A stretch of DNA of 64,000 nucleotides from Rhodococcus sp. 4CII (GTDB lineage: Bacteria; Actinomycetota; Actinomycetes; Mycobacteriales; Mycobacteriaceae): NCBI RefSeq assembly GCF_014256275.1, contig NZ_JACCFE010000005.1, forward strand, positions 102,132 through 166,131. The letters are read 5' to 3'. The translations under genes and the position numbers were made by a program. Below the pieces are notes generated by a model. It did no database searches and was not told the origin of the DNA. It was given only the letters and a program-made list of their open reading frames with translations. Shown one piece after another: positions 26,859-36,094 of the stretch. Every line of letters begins with the position of its first letter. Position 1 is the stretch's first letter.

Positions 26859-27208
26859 GAGGAATGATTAATGATGCTGTACGGCAACAATAATGGGCGT
26901 ATAGAGCTCATTACGAAGGCAACCCATCACGTGACTCGTTGACGTTGTCCGTCGCCCGGCGAGTGGGTTTCACCTCAGAACCGGGCGCCGCGCTCGAAGC
27001 CCGGCAGAGTCTTGTGGCCGACCGGGTGCGGTCCGATGCGCGGTCCGGCGAGCGAAGGCACGGTCATGTGGCTGGTGTCGAAACTCCGGAATCTATGTTG
27101 TTACACAACAATTTCGGACTACCGCAAAGGTCGAGAGATCGATCGGAGACTGACCGCTGCGGTTAGGTGAACGGTAACGGTTCAGGACGCGGCGGCGACA
27201 TACCTGAC
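26859..27208. other. Intergenic, with a small inverted repeat
   Basis: About 350 bp without a supported gene. An inverted repeat, TGTTG-TTACA-CAACA, lies at 27096-27110, roughly 100 bp upstream of the next lipoprotein start, and could be an operator. Around 26868-26930 the DNA is AT-rich. Confidence 0.35.
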
Positions 27209-27745
27209 ATGCCACTCACCCTCCGCCTGGCGGGGGTCGCGTTCCTCTGCGCTGCGCTCGCCGGCTGCGCCCCCAACGAGGTCTCCGACTCACCGCAGCC
27301 GACCAGCCCGAACACCAGTACCGTCGCCAGCGCAACGACCGTCGAACCCCCGCCTCCGTTACCACTACAAGCGACACTCGCGCCCACACCCGCCCTCGAG
27401 ACGGAATCGGTCGAAGCGCCAGTTGTCGAGGAGCCCTACATCCTCGACTGTCAGATCGGGCTCGGCCCCATCGAGACCTACTGGTCGGACGGCACTGTCA
27501 CCGGATACTCCGACTACTGCCAATCCGTCCACGACGAAGTTCTGCAGAACGAAGTCGACGCGAATACGCCGGTGTGTGACGGGACTGTCTGCCGATACCC
27601 GTCCGGTGCCACCATTCCCGACCCGAACGCGGTACCCGACGATCGATGCACAAACCAGATCAACTATGCGGGCGATCCTCGTTCGAACGCAGAGATCAAC
27701 TCGATCGGCGCGCAGACCGGGCAGTGCCCTGCGCCGATCTCCTGA
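27209..27745 (+). CDS. Lipoprotein of the Cys-rich DG-PDPNAV family
   Basis: About 178 aa from ATG 27209, chosen because MPLTLRLAGVAFLCAALAGC gives a compact signal peptide and lipobox LAGC; an upstream GTG at 27167 is in frame. After a Thr/Pro tether the domain reads YILDCQIGLGPIETYWSDGT, then CDGTVCRYPSGATIPDPNAV. This matches the lipoprotein at 30222-30869 (YVVECLEG, DGVICRNPHTGGSYPDPNAV). A secreted, disulfide-bonded, membrane-anchored protein of unknown role. Confidence 0.6.
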   Translation: MPLTLRLAGVAFLCAALAGCAPNEVSDSPQPTSPNTSTVASATTVEPPPPLPLQATLAPTPALETESVEAPVVEEPYILDCQIGLGPIETYWSDGTVTGYSDYCQSVHDEVLQNEVDANTPVCDGTVCRYPSGATIPDPNAVPDDRCTNQINYAGDPRSNAEINSIGAQTGQCPAPIS

Positions 27746-28097
27746 GATCCCGCAGTGAGACGGGTCCAATCCTGCGAGGAGCCTGCGTAGCGCACTGGCC
27801 TGATCGTCCAAGAGCCATTCGGACGGACTTCCCACCGCAACGCGTGTCGGCTCGAGGACCTCTCCTGGCTGGGCGTGGATAACGTCGAGTATCGAGGTGG
27901 AGTTGAGCAGGGGGCGCTTTGCGACCGAGAAGCCCGTGCGGAGCCGCGGTCGCACAAACCACGACCGCCCACCGCCGCCACGAAGTTGCCGTCCCCCGCA
28001 CCGTCCCGCGCCATGACAAGGACGGGTCGACTGTGATCGGAGAGTTCACGTACTCCTGACCCGCACACGCCCGTCCGGTAGGCGCATCCCGGAGGAA
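27746..28097. other. Gene-free stretch before the insertion sequence
   Basis: About 350 bp between the lipoprotein gene and the hairpin that borders the insertion sequence. Open frames exist on both strands but none has a plausible start, codon pattern or family. Confidence 0.35.
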
Positions 28098-28137
28098 ACT
28101 AGGTCCCGCCACCGATTTAACGGTGACAGGACCTAGT
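28098..28137. terminator. Strong stem-loop at the insertion-sequence boundary
   Basis: Outer arms ACTAGGTCC (28098-28106) and GGACCTAGT (28129-28137) pair perfectly, and an inner stem CACCG-ATTTAA-CGGTG lies inside. It looks like a transcription terminator. The last bases of the 3' arm are the TA target and the first bases of the insertion sequence, so the element inserted inside the hairpin. Confidence 0.6.
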
Positions 28138-29259
28138 GTCCCGCGTCAGAAATTCGGGAGATATATTTGGCGAGGGAATCGAGGATCTCCCCGGCGGTCT
28201 TGTGCCAGACGAACGGCTTCGGGTCGTCGTTCCAGGTCTTGATCCAGTTGCGAACGTCTTTCTCCAGTGCTGCAACGCTTTTGTGTACACCACGGCGGAG
28301 CAGCTGATCGGTCAGGAATGCGAACCATCGCTCGACCTGATTGATCCAGGAGGACCCGGTTGGGGTGAAGTGGACGTGAAAACGTGGGTGCTTGGCCAAC
28401 CAGTCGCCCACTGCCGGCGTCTTGTGGGTGGCCAGGTTGTCGCAGACGAGATGCACGTCCAACTCGTCGGGGACGGCCTTGTCGATCGCGGTGAGGAACT
28501 TCTTGAACTCCACGGCCCGGTGACGTCGATGAATCTCGGAGATCACTGTGCCGTCGGCGATGTTGAATGCCGCGACTCCCCCAAGGACTACGTCCAGGGA
28601 GGTACCCCCAGGCTGGTGACGCCGCTGCGGGCGTAGTCATGACTGCGCCGTTCCGGCATGCCGGGCATCATCGGCAGCACCGGCTGGGAACGGTTTAATG
28701 CCTGCATCTGGCTCTTCTCGTCCACACAGAGGATAACGGCATGCTCGGGCGGATTATGGTAAAGGCCAACAACATCGACGACCTTGTCCACGAACTGCGG
28801 ATCCGTGGAAAGCTTGAAACCGTCGGTCAGATGCGGTTTGAGTTCGAACTTGCGCCAGATCCGGCCGATCGTCGACGGTGACAGGCCGGTGCGCTTGGCC
28901 ATCGAGGTACGCGACCAGTGCGTCGCATTGGCCGGGGTGGTTTCCAGTGTCGCGGTGACCACGTCTTCGACCCGGTCCAGCAAGATTGAGGGCGGACGAC
29001 CCGGTCGAGGTTCGTCGACCAAGCCGTCGAGGCGTCGGTCGACGAAGCGCCCGCGCCATTTGTTGACCGTGTTAGCGGATATCCCCAGGTCTGCCGCGAC
29101 TTGCTTGTTGGTCATCCCCGGCTCCGCGCAGGCCAACACGATCCGCGACCTCAGTGCCAACGATTGTGGGGTTTTCGCTCGCCGCGACCATCGAACGACT
29201 TGTTCGCGTTCGTTATCGGTCAACATCAACTCAGCCTTCGGGCGTCCGGTTCGAGGCAT
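28133..29259 (-). pseudogene. IS630-family transposase, split
   Basis: The first part starts at ATG 29259 (MPRTGRPKAELMLTDNEREQ) with an HTH (TNKQVAADLGISANTVNKWR), a second HTH (GLSPSTIGRIWRKFEL) and the first catalytic Asp in ILCVDEKSQ. It stops near 28588. The second part (28133-28546 and a little upstream) has the remaining triad: LVCDNLATH and SSWINQVERW. Between them (~28590-28625) is an extra stretch of ~28 bp containing a near-palindrome CCTGGGGGTACCTCCCTGG that breaks the frame. It is probably inactive unless a programmed frameshift applies, for which no slippery heptamer is evident. Confidence 0.85.
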
Positions 29260-29307
29260 GCCTCAGGATATCAAGTTAAAGCACGAATTTATGGCGTACG
29301 ACACTAG
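28133..29307. mobile_element. IS630-family insertion sequence, disrupted
   Basis: An element of ~1.17 kb. Its ends are imperfect inverted repeats: CTAGTGTCCCGCGTCAGAAA at 28133 onward, and on the other strand at 29307 CTAGTGTCGTACGCCATAAA. TA dinucleotides at 28134-28135 and 29305-29306 are the expected IS630/Tc1-mariner target duplication. It contains one transposase gene in two pieces. It lies between a lipoprotein gene and a hypothetical gene and interrupts neither. Confidence 0.85.
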
Positions 29308-29339
29308 CGCAGCGCACGCGCGGTCTGCTCGGGTGGACG

Positions 29340-29924
29340 TCAGTCCCTGCCGAACAGGGCCTCGCGGAATCGCTGCCAACGCGTGCGCGGCGCCATTGCT
29401 GCGGCGATCACGGCGGCTTCCCTCTCAGTCGCTTCGGCCTTCGCCACCGCTGCAGCCTGAGCGTCGCGACGGTGCTGAGCGATCGCCTCGGTTCGGTCGT
29501 TCACGCTCCCGCGGGTGTTCTTCACCACCTTCTCGGCGAGGTCGATCAAGTCCGGGCTGGTCCAGAACGTCTGCGCGATGCGATTGGTCATCACCAGCGG
29601 TGACTCCTCGTCCCAGTCCCCGGTATCCGGATCTCGTATCAGCACCCCATTGAACAGGACATCTTCGGTGGCGAAACTGAAGGCCCAGCGCTCGACATCC
29701 GTGGGTTGCTCATCCTGGTACGTGAGGCGGTGAAACCGATCGGCTTCGCGGTCCCCATCGAGCGAGCGCCTCGTGTGCTCGACGAGCCGCCACTCCGGGT
29801 GCTCCGGCGTGACTTCGCCAAGCGATCCTCCGAACTCCTCGATCGTCTCTCGAACCTCTGCCAGTGATCCGAAGTACCCACCGACCAGTGGGTGCATCAC
29901 TTCGTTGTAGTAGATGTCTGCCAT
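29340..29924 (-). CDS. Hypothetical cytosolic protein
   Basis: 194 aa from ATG 29924 with GGGGAG upstream; begins MADIYYNEVMHPLVGGYFGS. A globular acidic first part (RFHRLTYQDE, RWAFSFATEDVLFNGVLIRD) is followed by a long charged helix near the C terminus (QAAAVAKAEATEREAAVIAA) ending in a basic RWQRFREALFGRD. No signal peptide or recognised domain. It is adjacent to the insertion sequence but intact. Confidence 0.6.
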   Translation of the reverse strand: MADIYYNEVMHPLVGGYFGSLAEVRETIEEFGGSLGEVTPEHPEWRLVEHTRRSLDGDREADRFHRLTYQDEQPTDVERWAFSFATEDVLFNGVLIRDPDTGDWDEESPLVMTNRIAQTFWTSPDLIDLAEKVVKNTRGSVNDRTEAIAQHRRDAQAAAVAKAEATEREAAVIAAAMAPRTRWQRFREALFGRD

Positions 29925-30221
29925 TTGCAGCTCCCCTCTTCCCCTGACCACTGTGCCACGAAACACCTGATTCACGAACGAAGCGAAAAGCGGCGTGGCA
30001 GAGAAGAAACAGGGATCGGCAGCCTCTGGGTTGCTGCGGCTTCGTCGGCGACCGAGAGTCGTCACCGCCGATCACGCCACTTGATCCGGGCCGGCCGTAT
30101 AGATCACCTGACTGTATCTGCAGGTACCGCAAAGCGACGGAATGTGCTGTGGGGTAGACGCTTCGGCTTGGAAGGTGCCCCGCGCACCGGGCGGGCACCA
30201 TTCTCATCCGGTGCAGGGGTT

Positions 30222-30869
30222 TCAGTATCCGACGCCGGCGCACAGTTTCGGGTCGGTGATGTAGCCGGCTTCGCAGCCGTTGCGGGTTTGGATCTCGCCT
30301 GAGGTGGGTTCTTCGCCGCATCGGGTGCCGCATCGGTCGGCGCCGATGACTGGGCTTCCGTCGGGCCAGTAGCACCCGCTGTCGTAGCAGGAGTATCCGC
30401 GATCAGAGGTCGTACCCACGGGTGCGCGGTCGACGGCGTTGGGGTCGGGGTAGGAGCCGCCGGTGTGGGGGTTGCGGCAGATCACGCCGTCGCATTCGAA
30501 GGTGTTGGCTTCGCGTTCTTGGCGGAGGTGTTCCTCGCCGCCGAGCTGGTCGAAGCACCATTGCGAGAAGGTGAGGGTGCCGTCGCGGAACCATGCCGGT
30601 CCGGGTGTGCCTTCGAGGCATTCGACGACGTACGGCTGATCGTTGACCGGCTCGACGGGTACGTCGGTGGTGACTGGCGCGGCGGCTGGGGTCTCCGGAG
30701 GCGGGGGCGGTGCATCGACTGTGGTGGAGGCCGGGGCCGCGGTGGTCGTGGCCGGCGGTGTCGTGGTGGAGGACGACCCCGTCTGAGTCTGGCTTGTCTG
30801 GTCGCCGCTTCCGCATCCGGTCAGCATCAGGGCGCCGGCGAACACCCAGACCGCGAGGTGTCGTGTCAT
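30222..30869 (-). CDS. Cys-rich lipoprotein, paralogue of the 21550 and 27209 genes
   Basis: 215 aa from ATG 30869 (AAGGAAC upstream). Lipobox LTGC (Cys ~19), a Thr/Pro/Ala tether, then a domain that combines both related lipoproteins: YVVECLEGTPGPAWFRDGTL and CDGVICRNPHTGGSYPDPNA as in 27209-27745, and RCGTRCGEEPTSGEIQ...GCEAGYIT as in 21550-22113. About ten cysteines suggest an extracytoplasmic disulfide-bonded fold. It appears to be the full-length member of the family. Confidence 0.65.
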   Translation of the reverse strand: MTRHLAVWVFAGALMLTGCGSGDQTSQTQTGSSSTTTPPATTTAAPASTTVDAPPPPPETPAAAPVTTDVPVEPVNDQPYVVECLEGTPGPAWFRDGTLTFSQWCFDQLGGEEHLRQEREANTFECDGVICRNPHTGGSYPDPNAVDRAPVGTTSDRGYSCYDSGCYWPDGSPVIGADRCGTRCGEEPTSGEIQTRNGCEAGYITDPKLCAGVGY

Positions 30870-30986
30870 GGGGGTTCCTTCCGATGGTGAGGGCATCTCG
30901 TGGTTCGTCCGGGTGCGATGGTCTCTCGGTTTCAGGCGGTCACATCGTCCGTGCGGGCCTGTGAGCGGCGGGGCGCTCGGTGCGGG

Positions 30987-31205
30987 CTATCGGCTCTGCA
31001 CGTGTTCGGTCCAGTGGTGGCCGTCGTGCCAGCGGATCAACCGTGCATCAGCGGTGTCGGGGTACCAGCCCGGCGGGATCGGGTGAGCGGTCGCCGCTGT
31101 GCTGCGGGGCTTGACCATCCGCACGATAAGTACGATGACGCCGATGATGATCGCCAGCATCACGGCGAACGCGGCGCACACGATCAGCCAGTGCCACGGA
31201 CTCAT
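30987..31205 (-). CDS. Small membrane protein with DUF2510 tail
   Basis: 72 aa from ATG 31205 (GGAGCA just upstream). One TM (WLIVCAAFAVMLAIIIGVIV) is followed by the DUF2510 signature IPPGWYPDTADARLIRWHDG with HHWTEH. DUF2510 is a short Trp-rich cytosolic module common next to membrane segments in actinobacteria; its binding partner is unknown. Upstream ATGs give no hydrophobic start. Confidence 0.65.
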   Translation of the reverse strand: MSPWHWLIVCAAFAVMLAIIIGVIVLIVRMVKPRSTAATAHPIPPGWYPDTADARLIRWHDGHHWTEHVQSR

Positions 31206-31649
31206 TGCTCCATAGGCGTGAGTATGGGCCCCGGAGCCGGTGACGGAACTCGACACGACAGAGGTGGACGGAAGTTCATTCACGCGAACGACAACGGCAG
31301 CGTCGCCCGGGCGGTGACACCAGAGCACTGTCGTACGCGGTCGGCGCCGGTGAACCCACCCGATGAACGAAAGAGCCAGGGCGGGCCTTGGGTGATTCGG
31401 TGGCAGAACGGAAGCGGCGGCGGGCATCGCGCGGCTCACCCCTCCCGGACCGAGAGCTGTGCCGGTATGCGGTTGGTCACCGATCGGACGAACGGCATGG
31501 CCTCGGTGTGCCACGAACAGTTGCCACATCGACTGCCTCGCCCGCCGCCTCCTTGTTGCTGGCGCCGCCCGCGACGAGTTCGGTCACTGCCCGTTGCCTC
31601 GGTGGGTGCGTGTCGGCTGCCGACGGCCGCAGGGCTTGGACTGCCCGGT
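31206..31649. other. Gene-free stretch
   Basis: About 440 bp between two minus-strand membrane-protein genes. A long open frame crosses it on the plus strand but has no family, start site or domain. Nothing else was identified. Confidence 0.35.
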
Positions 31650-31928
31650 TCACCGCATGGAAACGAGAGCGATGACGGCGGTCAGCACGCCGGCGACCAG
31701 TTCGATGGCCCCGAGGATCAGTGCGGCAACGGCGAGGCCGGAGCCGGTTTCGTGTTCGCGTCCGCCGGTTTCGACGTATCCGATCGCGCCGAATACCAAG
31801 GCCGGGAAGAACAATCCGGTCAGGGCACAGAACAGTGCCACGATCGCGCAGATGTTGGTGCGCTCGGGCGCCTCGATGCCGAGGTCGGTCTCGTCGAATG
31901 TCACCACGGGCAGATTCCTCTCGATCAT
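31650..31928 (-). CDS. DUF4190-like small membrane protein
   Basis: 92 aa, probable start ATG 31928 (MIERNLPVVTFDETDLG). Two TM helices, ICAIVALFCALTGLFFPALV and SGLAVAALILGAIELVAGVL, are linked by a short loop with GAIGYVETGGREHETG, the DUF4190 pattern. No clear ribosome site was seen. Function unknown; the family typically accompanies other small envelope proteins, as here. Confidence 0.6.
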   Translation of the reverse strand: MIERNLPVVTFDETDLGIEAPERTNICAIVALFCALTGLFFPALVFGAIGYVETGGREHETGSGLAVAALILGAIELVAGVLTAVIALVSMR

Positions 31929-32166
31929 CGGTGCACCGGGTGCGGTCGGGTCGGGCCAGTGAGGCTGTCGACGCACGTGGTCACTGTCATGCGCTGCACT
32001 TGGCGCCGGGTCCCAGGGGGAGGTGTTTCACCGTGCCGTGGTTGGTGTGTGTCGCCGGTGCGTCTCAGGGAGGAACTTCGCTGGTTGTGGCAGAAGGTCG
32101 CGGACTCGGGCCCTCGGCCCACCCATTCCCCCGGAATCCAACGTAGAGGTCCCGGTAACTGATCCC

Positions 32167-32256
32167 TTACCCGTCCAGTGCGGGAGTCACTGCGTCCGCT
32201 ACGCGTGCGGCAGCCAGGGCACCCGCTGCCAGTAGTAGCGGGGCCACCTGGCGCAT
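32167..32256 (-). CDS. Very small hydrophobic protein (29 aa)
   Basis: The ATG at 32256 follows the stop of the OB-fold-like gene by only 2 nt. The peptide MRQVAPLLLAAGALAAARVA plus nine residues is a single hydrophobic segment with a positive start. Tight spacing suggests translational coupling, but there is no independent evidence that it is made. Confidence 0.35.
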   Translation of the reverse strand: MRQVAPLLLAAGALAAARVADAVTPALDG

Positions 32257-32258
32257 CC

Positions 32259-33028
32259 CTACTTGCTCCCGGTGACGTCGACGATGTTCGCGAAGAACTT
32301 CGGCACGGTGGTGTTGCCGCCGATTTGGGTGTCGTAGGAATAGGAGCCGACGACCTCGACGTACAGGGTGACCATGTCGTCCTCGACCACATTCGCGGCG
32401 GTGGTGGACAGCACACCGACCATGGAGTTCACGTCGTAGTCGTAGTAGTCGCCCGGGTTGGCGCCGGTCTCGGCGCGGAACGTCGTCTTCCCTGTCGCGG
32501 AGTCGAATTGGGTGACCACCCCGTAGATCACCAGCTTGCGGCCCTTGTGGGCGTCCGGGTCCTTCGCCAACAGGGCGAAGTCACGGTCGCCGATCTGCTC
32601 GTAGGTGCCCCGGTCCATCTTCGCGGCCAGGATTTCCGCCTGCCGCTGGCGTTCCGCTTCGGCTTCGGCGGCGCGGCGCAGCGGACCCGTTCCTCCTCGT
32701 GCTGCCGCTTGATCTCCTCCTGCTCGAGCCGCTTCGCCTCGGCCTGCTGAGCTGACAGGGTCGCGGCGGCGGCGCTGGTGCGGGAGGCCAGGGCGGTCTC
32801 GGAGGCCGTCGGGGTGTTCTCGTGCTGGTTGGCGGCGATGCCGAGGAAGAGGATCGCGGCGGCGAAGGAGCCGCCCACCACCCAGGGCCAGCGCTTCTTC
32901 GTGTCGCCGGTGGCCCACGGCTGCTTGGGAGGCTTCGGCGGCGTGGGGGCCTGGCCGGGGCTGGGCTGCCCGAGCTGGCCCGGTTTGGGCTGGTTCGGGT
33001 CCTGGGGAGGGAAAGGCGTGGCGTTCAC
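32259..33028 (-). pseudogene. Membrane-anchored coiled-coil / OB-fold-like protein, split by one frameshift
   Basis: The probable start is GTG 33028 (MNATPFPPQDPNQPKPG). Order: Pro/Gln-rich tail, TM (WPWVVGGSFAAAILFLGIAA), coiled coil (LSAQQAEAKRLEQEEIKRQH), then after a one-base frame change at ~32682-32695 the coil continues (RAAEAEAERQRQAEILAAKM). A beta domain follows: GRKLVIYGVVTQFDSATGKT and DMVTLYVEVVGSYSYDT. The extracytoplasmic domain has the look of an OB fold. The change falls inside a GC-only run, so a sequencing indel is as likely as a mutation. Confidence 0.6.
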
Positions 33029-33495
33029 TGGGTGTCTCTCTCGATAGTGGACGCCTACCGCGTCCTGTCCTGAACTGTCGGGGTGTCCCCGGCGTTTCTG
33101 CGGTGACGGAAGGTTCGTGATGCGCACCGTCGGGTGGGGTGCCGGGGAGTCCCACGGTTCGGACTCCGAGGTGTACCGGTCGAGGAGGTGGTCCTTCACC
33201 ATGGCCAGGACGTCGTCCACGTGGACCGGTCGGCCTCGATGATCTTCCGGTGCTGCCGGTGCTGGGTCAGCTCCGGAGCTGGCTTGCCGTCGATCGGCCT
33301 CCACGCCTTGGTGATTCCCTGCTCACTCACGCCGGTGATGACGAATGTCGAGGTCAAGTCACGCTGTGTGGCCCTGTCAGCACCGTCCGCACGCTCGGGG
33401 TTGCGATCCCCGGACACGACCCTCAGATCTGGGGCCGTGTCGGGGTCTCAGGGCGTGCGGTCGTGCCCGTTGCGGATGCCGGGGAAGGGTGTGGG
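33029..33495. other. Stretch with a doubtful minus-strand frame
   Basis: A GTG at 33417 opens a 73-codon minus-strand frame (TSTFVITGVSEQGITKAWRP in its middle), and protein-like sequence continues in another frame at ~33075-33230 (VHVDDVLAMVKDHLLDRYTS). This may be a decayed or frameshifted small gene. No family is recognised. Confidence 0.25.
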
Positions 33496-33918
33496 TCAGG
33501 CCTGGAACATGCACATCGGCGGCGGGGGCCCGAACAGCGACCCGAGCGAGCCTGAGCCTGCGTAGTCCTCGTCCCAGTACTCACCCTTGGAGACGATCGT
33601 TTCGTAGGTGCGCAGGTTGAAGGTGTGGCAGGAAACGTACAAACCGGCGGCCGGTGTGGGCTCGATGCCGAGCCAGTCGCCCTTGTTCACGATCTGGTCG
33701 GCCTCGACGACGCCCCGGCAGGTGTAGCCGTCGAACTTGGAGCCGTCTTCCTTCCAGATGACGTAGTTCATGCAGTTGGTGCCGGAGTAGTAGATCGACG
33801 AGCGAACCTTGTCCCCGTAGTAGGTGGTGGCCTGGGCCGTGCCGGCGCCTGCGGTGGCGATGGCGGCGGCAGCGACAGTGGTGGTGGCCACGGCCGTTGC
33901 GAGACGTGTCAGACGCAT
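33496..33918 (-). CDS. Secreted protein with cleavable signal peptide
   Basis: 140 aa from ATG 33918 (AGGAAGGG upstream). Sec signal peptide with an AxA site (AGAGTAQA, cleavage ~30), then a small domain with four or more cysteines and aromatic pairs: TTYYGDKVRSSIYYSGTNCM, FDGYTCRGVVEADQIVNKGD, LYVSCHTFNLRTYE, ending PPPPMCMFQA. No lipobox, so probably released or wall-associated. Not recognised as an enzyme. Confidence 0.65.
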   Translation of the reverse strand: MRLTRLATAVATTTVAAAAIATAGAGTAQATTYYGDKVRSSIYYSGTNCMNYVIWKEDGSKFDGYTCRGVVEADQIVNKGDWLGIEPTPAAGLYVSCHTFNLRTYETIVSKGEYWDEDYAGSGSLGSLFGPPPPMCMFQA

Positions 33919-34435
33919 TGGGCGCCCTTCCTGTTCAGTGTGTGACCCTGATGGGAGTGGACGTGCTCCCCGGCCAGCCCTCGGGCCGGGGAACCAACCA
34001 CCCACATTCCTGTTCTTGGGGGAGAGGTCTCCGCGGTGGGTCTTTTTTTTGGGTGTCCTCTTCCAGGCCGCTTGTTTCGAGGGTGGGGAGTCACTCGCAC
34101 TGCGCCATGAAGGGCGCGCAAGCCCAGGTCGTGCGCCGTTCATGAGTGCGATAGTTGAAACTAATACCAGACGAACCGGGCGATAACACAATTCGGAACG
34201 ATCACCCGCGTGGAGCACGCTGTCCGCGCAATGTGTTGCGCTTCAGGATATCCGAGTCAATAGATCATTCGACCGACAAGGGCGGTAGAGCAGGGACTTT
34301 GTCCTCTAGCGGCGACGGGAAACCGGTGGTGCGGGCTGTACAGCCGATCTGTCATTCACGTGACTGACGTGCGGCTGTCGGTATTCGAGGTTGCTAAGGT
34401 CGCACGTCCGCTTCGGTTGAGCCAGGAGCAATTTG
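33919..34435. other. Intergenic between divergent genes
   Basis: About 515 bp, AT-richer than average, with a run of nine or more T near 34044-34053. It holds the starts of the secreted-protein gene and of the plus-strand lipoprotein gene. No supported coding sequence. Confidence 0.35.
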
Positions 34436-34894
34436 ATGAGTGATCGTGCTGTATACCTTGTTCGGCTTCTGGCGTCAGCTGCGATATGTGGCGCGATTGT
34501 CTCCGGCTGCTCGACGAACGCAGAAGGGTCCGATGCTGAGGGGTCGGCGGTGCCCACAGTGAGTGGGTCGGATGCCAGTGTGGTGGTGCAGGTGGACTGC
34601 GGCGACGATGGCGTTGCCAGCGTCAAGGTGTCGTATGGCGGGAACTCGTCCGATGGGGGTGGTGTCCTCGTAGGACGAAATCCGACAACGCAGGCCGCTG
34701 GTGGATTGACGACCTTTTCCCGGCAGTACGGCACCGAGGTGGGATTCGATGACGCGACGTTGTCAGTGACGACATCGCCGACCACGGGGACGTGCACTAC
34801 GACGCTCACCGATTACAACAGCGGTGAGGTGCTCTCACAGCGCGAGACCGCAGGCAGAGCGGTGCTAGAAGCCGTCGTGAGCGCCGGGCAGTAA
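34436..34894 (+). CDS. Lipoprotein with MmpS-like beta domain
   Basis: 152 aa from ATG 34436 (AGGAG upstream). Signal peptide with lipobox VSGC (Cys ~25), a short acidic tether, then a Gly/Ser/Thr-rich beta domain with two cysteines (VVVQVDCGDDGVASVKVSYG, SVTTSPTTGTCTTTLTDYNS). The strand pattern and the paired cysteines resemble the exported part of the MmpS-like genes nearby. Function unknown. Confidence 0.6.
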   Translation: MSDRAVYLVRLLASAAICGAIVSGCSTNAEGSDAEGSAVPTVSGSDASVVVQVDCGDDGVASVKVSYGGNSSDGGGVLVGRNPTTQAAGGLTTFSRQYGTEVGFDDATLSVTTSPTTGTCTTTLTDYNSGEVLSQRETAGRAVLEAVVSAGQ

Positions 34895-34967
34895 CGAGCC
34901 TGATGTTCGTGGCGGCGACGGCCTACCGCCCGCAGCACCTCATCGGCATCAAGTGAGACACCGATAA

Positions 34968-35311
34968 GGATACGAAGCCGCGGTCCTCGCTGCCGGATCC
35001 CTTGCCCTCAGCGGCTGTTCGACGAACCCTCAGCGCCCACCAGCCGCTGAGACCGCGACCGCACAGGCCCCTGAGGTGGTCGCCAGGAACATCACTCCCG
35101 GCGACTGCACCTACCCGCCCGACACTCGCATCATCGATGGCCGAGGTCACGACGACGCGGGCCTCGGGGGTGCAAGAAGTCGAAGAACGTCCTCGATGTC
35201 CGCAACCCGGACGGCACCGTCGAGCAGGCGACGTCGACCGCGACACCTGGGACCGCATCAGCATCGGCGACAGCTCCCGCTGTAACCGCCGCACCAGCCC
35301 TGCCTGCCTGA
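34968..35311 (+). pseudogene. Decayed lipoprotein gene
   Basis: Residual signal-peptide sequence AAVLAAGSLALSGCSTNPQR with a lipobox (LSGC) occurs without a start codon; an in-frame TAA lies just upstream. The frame continues APEVVARNITPGDCTYPPDT, then protein-like sequence moves to other frames (KKSKNVLDVRNPDGTVEQAT and an Ala/Thr/Pro tail ending at 35311). It looks like a once-exported protein that has lost its start and frame. Confidence 0.45.
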
Positions 35312-35490
35312 TCGCGCCGAGCCGGATTCGAGGCGGAGACGTACAGCCGCATTCCAGGCCCAGGCCCAGTCACATTCGATCGTGACGGAGGTTTCACCCT
35401 CGCGTGATCCCAAGGACCTGCGGGCGCCGCACGGACGCAACAACCAGTACACGAAATACCCGAGAGATAACTGAGAAGGACTGACACACA

Positions 35491-36033
35491 ATGACGTACC
35501 CCCCACAGCCCGGACAGCCACAACAGCCCGGACAGCCGTACTACCCGCCGCAACCTCCGCAGCAGCCGGCCAAGAAGAAGCGGAAGTGGCCGTGGATCAT
35601 CCTGGCCATCATCGCCGTGTTCGTGATCATCGCGGTCGCCGGTGGCGGCGGCGAGGACGGCAAGTCGCCCACCGAGGCCCTGACCGGCGAACCCGCAGGC
35701 CACGACGGCCCCTCCACCAGCATTCCGCCACTGGTTGCGGCCGCACCCTCCGGGGACAGTACCGAGATCACCTACGAGGTCATCTCCGACAGCGGTGAGC
35801 TCAACAACGTGACCTGGTTCGACGAGCTGAATGCCCTGCAGCAGGAGTCGAACGTGGCCGCACCGTGGTCGAAGGCGTTGAGCAACACCGCCACGTTCTC
35901 GATGGCCGGCGTGACCGCGCAGACCACCGGCACCTCGGTGACCTGCCGGGTCGTCGTCGACGGCGACATCAAGGAAGAGAAGACCTCGACCGGGCAGTAC
36001 GCGGTCGTCAACTGCAGCTACGCCGGATTCTGA
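35491..36033 (+). CDS. MmpS-like membrane-anchored protein
   Basis: 180 aa. A Pro/Gln/Tyr cytoplasmic tail, a basic stop-transfer KKKRKWPW, one TM (IILAIIAVFVIIAVAGG), an acidic tether and an exported domain (EITYEVISDSGELNNVTWFD, APWSKALSNTATFSMAG, SVTCRVVVDGDIKEEKT). It is closely related to the next gene and to 24368-24898. GAGAAGGA lies upstream. No MmpL partner in the window. Confidence 0.75.
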   Translation: MTYPPQPGQPQQPGQPYYPPQPPQQPAKKKRKWPWIILAIIAVFVIIAVAGGGGEDGKSPTEALTGEPAGHDGPSTSIPPLVAAAPSGDSTEITYEVISDSGELNNVTWFDELNALQQESNVAAPWSKALSNTATFSMAGVTAQTTGTSVTCRVVVDGDIKEEKTSTGQYAVVNCSYAGF

Positions 36034-36094
36034 GCCACATCCGCGGGGGTCCGACGGTGTCGGACCCACCGTCTTCCCCAGAGAGAGGTGTTCG

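Noticed and set aside
28098..28137. The hairpin next to the insertion sequence as part of its inverted repeat
   Set aside because: The opposite end of the element does not contain the outer arm; only the bases from CTAGTGTC onward are shared.
30900..32162. A 420-codon open frame on the plus strand
   Set aside because: It lies antisense to the DUF2510 and DUF4190-like genes, has no family or start signal, and its composition is that of a GC-rich shadow frame.
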